From contig CP154954.1 of assembly GCA_039621445.1 (NCBI GenBank), positions 13,744,387 to 13,808,386 on the forward strand: a stretch of DNA of 64,000 bases, read 5' to 3'. This DNA comes from Euglena gracilis. Its lineage: Eukaryota > Euglenida > Euglenophyceae > Euglenales. Position 1 is the first letter of the stretch. The number at the start of each line of letters is the position of its first letter. A program made the translations under genes and the position numbers. Shown piece after piece: positions 63,096 to 64,000 of this stretch. The notes below the pieces were generated by a model. The model did no database searches. It saw only the letters and a program-made list of their open reading frames with translations, and was not told the DNA's origin.

Positions 63096-63956
63096 TAGCA
63101 ACATACGGTTGTGAGGGGGGTGGGATCCAATTGTGTCCCCCCCACCACCGATCTTTGCACATTGGGTGGGTTCGTTGTAAGTCCTGAAGAATTGTTTGAT
63201 GGTTGCACATTTGAAGATGAAAGCACAACACATTGATCAGGTTTTGCTGTTTCATTGGTTTGTGATTTGCTTCTGGTTGGTGTTGTTGCCGGGAGGTGTT
63301 GTTGCCCTACCAGGGGTTGACCCTGGTGAACTCTTCCGACTCCCTGATTGCCTCCCCCCTCGATTTCCAGCACCCACCGATCTTGGACGCCTGAACCCTT
63401 GACAGCCTGGGGCACAACTTTGCAAGGCATCTTGTTTGTTTCTGAGTGCCAATTTTGTTTTCACGAGGTTGAAAATGTCCTCGGTGGTCAAAACCAGTTC
63501 AATTTACTGAACCTGAAACAAAACGTTGGAATCGTCAAACTCTTTGCCATTAAAACTTTTGACTTTTTCATAGGCAGAAATGTCAGGGAAAATGACTTCA
63601 AATTCCCCCTCGTGAATTTCCGACACTTTTGTGGGTCTTTTCCTAAGTATTCTGCCCAAGCTTTCCGAAACCATTTCTGAATTCCTATTCCCTGGCACCT
63701 TCAGGCGTAAAGTTGGGTGATTATTCAGCCTCCTTTCCTCCTCATCTGAAACCCATTTTAGGATGAATGAGGGAAATTTCTGCAACAAGAGCCGTTTTGC
63801 TTCCCCCTCCCCGGCATCCTTAACCCTGCACTTGGCCATCTTGAAATCTGCCTGAAATTCCAGCCAGTGCTCAAGGGTAACTTTGCCTTGATTAAAAAGA
63901 TTCACCTGCTGCAAATTTTGTCTTGCCCCAGATTCCTGATTCTGCGAAAATGTCAT
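63095..63956 (-). pseudogene. Gag capsid region of element D
   Basis: NLFNQGKVTLEHWLEFQADF, EAKRLLLQKFPSFILKWVSD, NNHPTLRLKVPG, FEVIFPDISAYEKVKSFNG correspond in order to GKLTLPAWREYESQ, EAQALVLQQLPDSMRRAI, DAPTVRLWHIPG and DSFLIKLYSRPALERLMMRN of element A. The next piece (63491-63252) TTEDIFNLVKTKLALRNKQD matches LEEVFRHAENELRCQERSD. The N-terminus lies beyond 64000. Confidence 0.65.
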
Positions 63957-64000
63957 TTTCAGGTGACCCCACCCGGCATTAAAATTGATCCCCCCTTCCT

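Larger units (their letters stand above)
58257..64000 (-). mobile_element. Ty3/gypsy element D (minus strand, partial)
   Basis: From the right edge downward: Gag (63956-63095), Gly-rich region (62995-62486), C5-methyltransferase N-half (62110-61862), an interruption by foreign plus-strand DNA (about 61176-61860), RT thumb and RNase H (61177-60500), integrase (60498-58960) and chromodomain (58900-58649). It is related to A/B/C but diverged and less GC-rich. Between Gag and the C5 domain there is no NPPY domain. The C5 C-half, protease and RT palm are missing at the interruption. Confidence 0.75.

Noticed and set aside
62863-63114. Polyproline protein on the + strand
   Set aside because: It is the shadow of the Gly-rich Gag tail of element D on the other strand.

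Overview
This is a window of nuclear DNA from a eukaryote with a large, repeat-packed genome. I find no cellular housekeeping gene that I can name. Almost everything recognisable is transposable-element DNA. The LINE style (an FADD polymerase box with an RNase H domain), glycine-lysine (GKGKGK) proteins, long G/C homopolymers, and Ty3/gypsy elements carrying DNA methyltransferases together favour a dinoflagellate. A charophyte-type alga is the main alternative. This assignment is inference, not proof.

Layout. 1-726: the 5' end of a minus-strand LTR element (G), leaving the window to the left. 737-4960: a decayed LINE split by an insertion that holds a broken transposase-like gene (1846-3290). 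5252-16654: an 11.4-kb minus-strand LTR element (E) with paired 440-bp LTRs, primer-binding site and polypurine tract. It has a long gag-like region but no pol, and its 3' half is AT-rich and full of G-run minisatellites, GGCT and TG repeats. 16.7-25.7 kb: short inverted-repeat elements, tandem repeats, unidentified coding remnants and a tRNA-derived SINE. 25.9-30.3 kb: a minus-strand gypsy fragment (C). 30.6-36.6 kb, continuing at 50.5-51.2 kb: a long minus-strand coding region (F) with zinc-ribbon-like motifs and its own 3' LTR. 36636-50494: a complete plus-strand Ty3/gypsy element (A) inserted into F, with 681/682-bp LTRs and a 4-bp target duplication. 51566-58256: a second, older, 3'-truncated copy of the A family (B). 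58.3-64 kb: a minus-strand relative (D), with a plus-strand RT fragment of another type lodged inside it.

The centrepiece is the A/B/C/D family. Between Gag and the aspartic protease, A, B and C encode two methyltransferase-like domains in series. The first has an NPPY/NPPF motif typical of Dam-like N6-adenine methyltransferase folds. The second is a C5-cytosine methyltransferase with a DLFCGTGSVG SAM-binding loop, a PCTEFS catalytic motif and an LENP motif. D shows only the C5 domain. The order in A is LTR, PBS, coiled-coil ORF, Gag with zinc knuckles, UGA, N6-like domain, C5 domain, protease, RT, RNase H, integrase, chromodomain, a small extra ORF, PPT, LTR.

A looks young by its LTRs (about five substitutions and one indel by eye) but has frameshifts, stops and an Asp-to-Asn change at the first integrase catalytic position. 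It was therefore probably moved in trans, or disabled soon after insertion.
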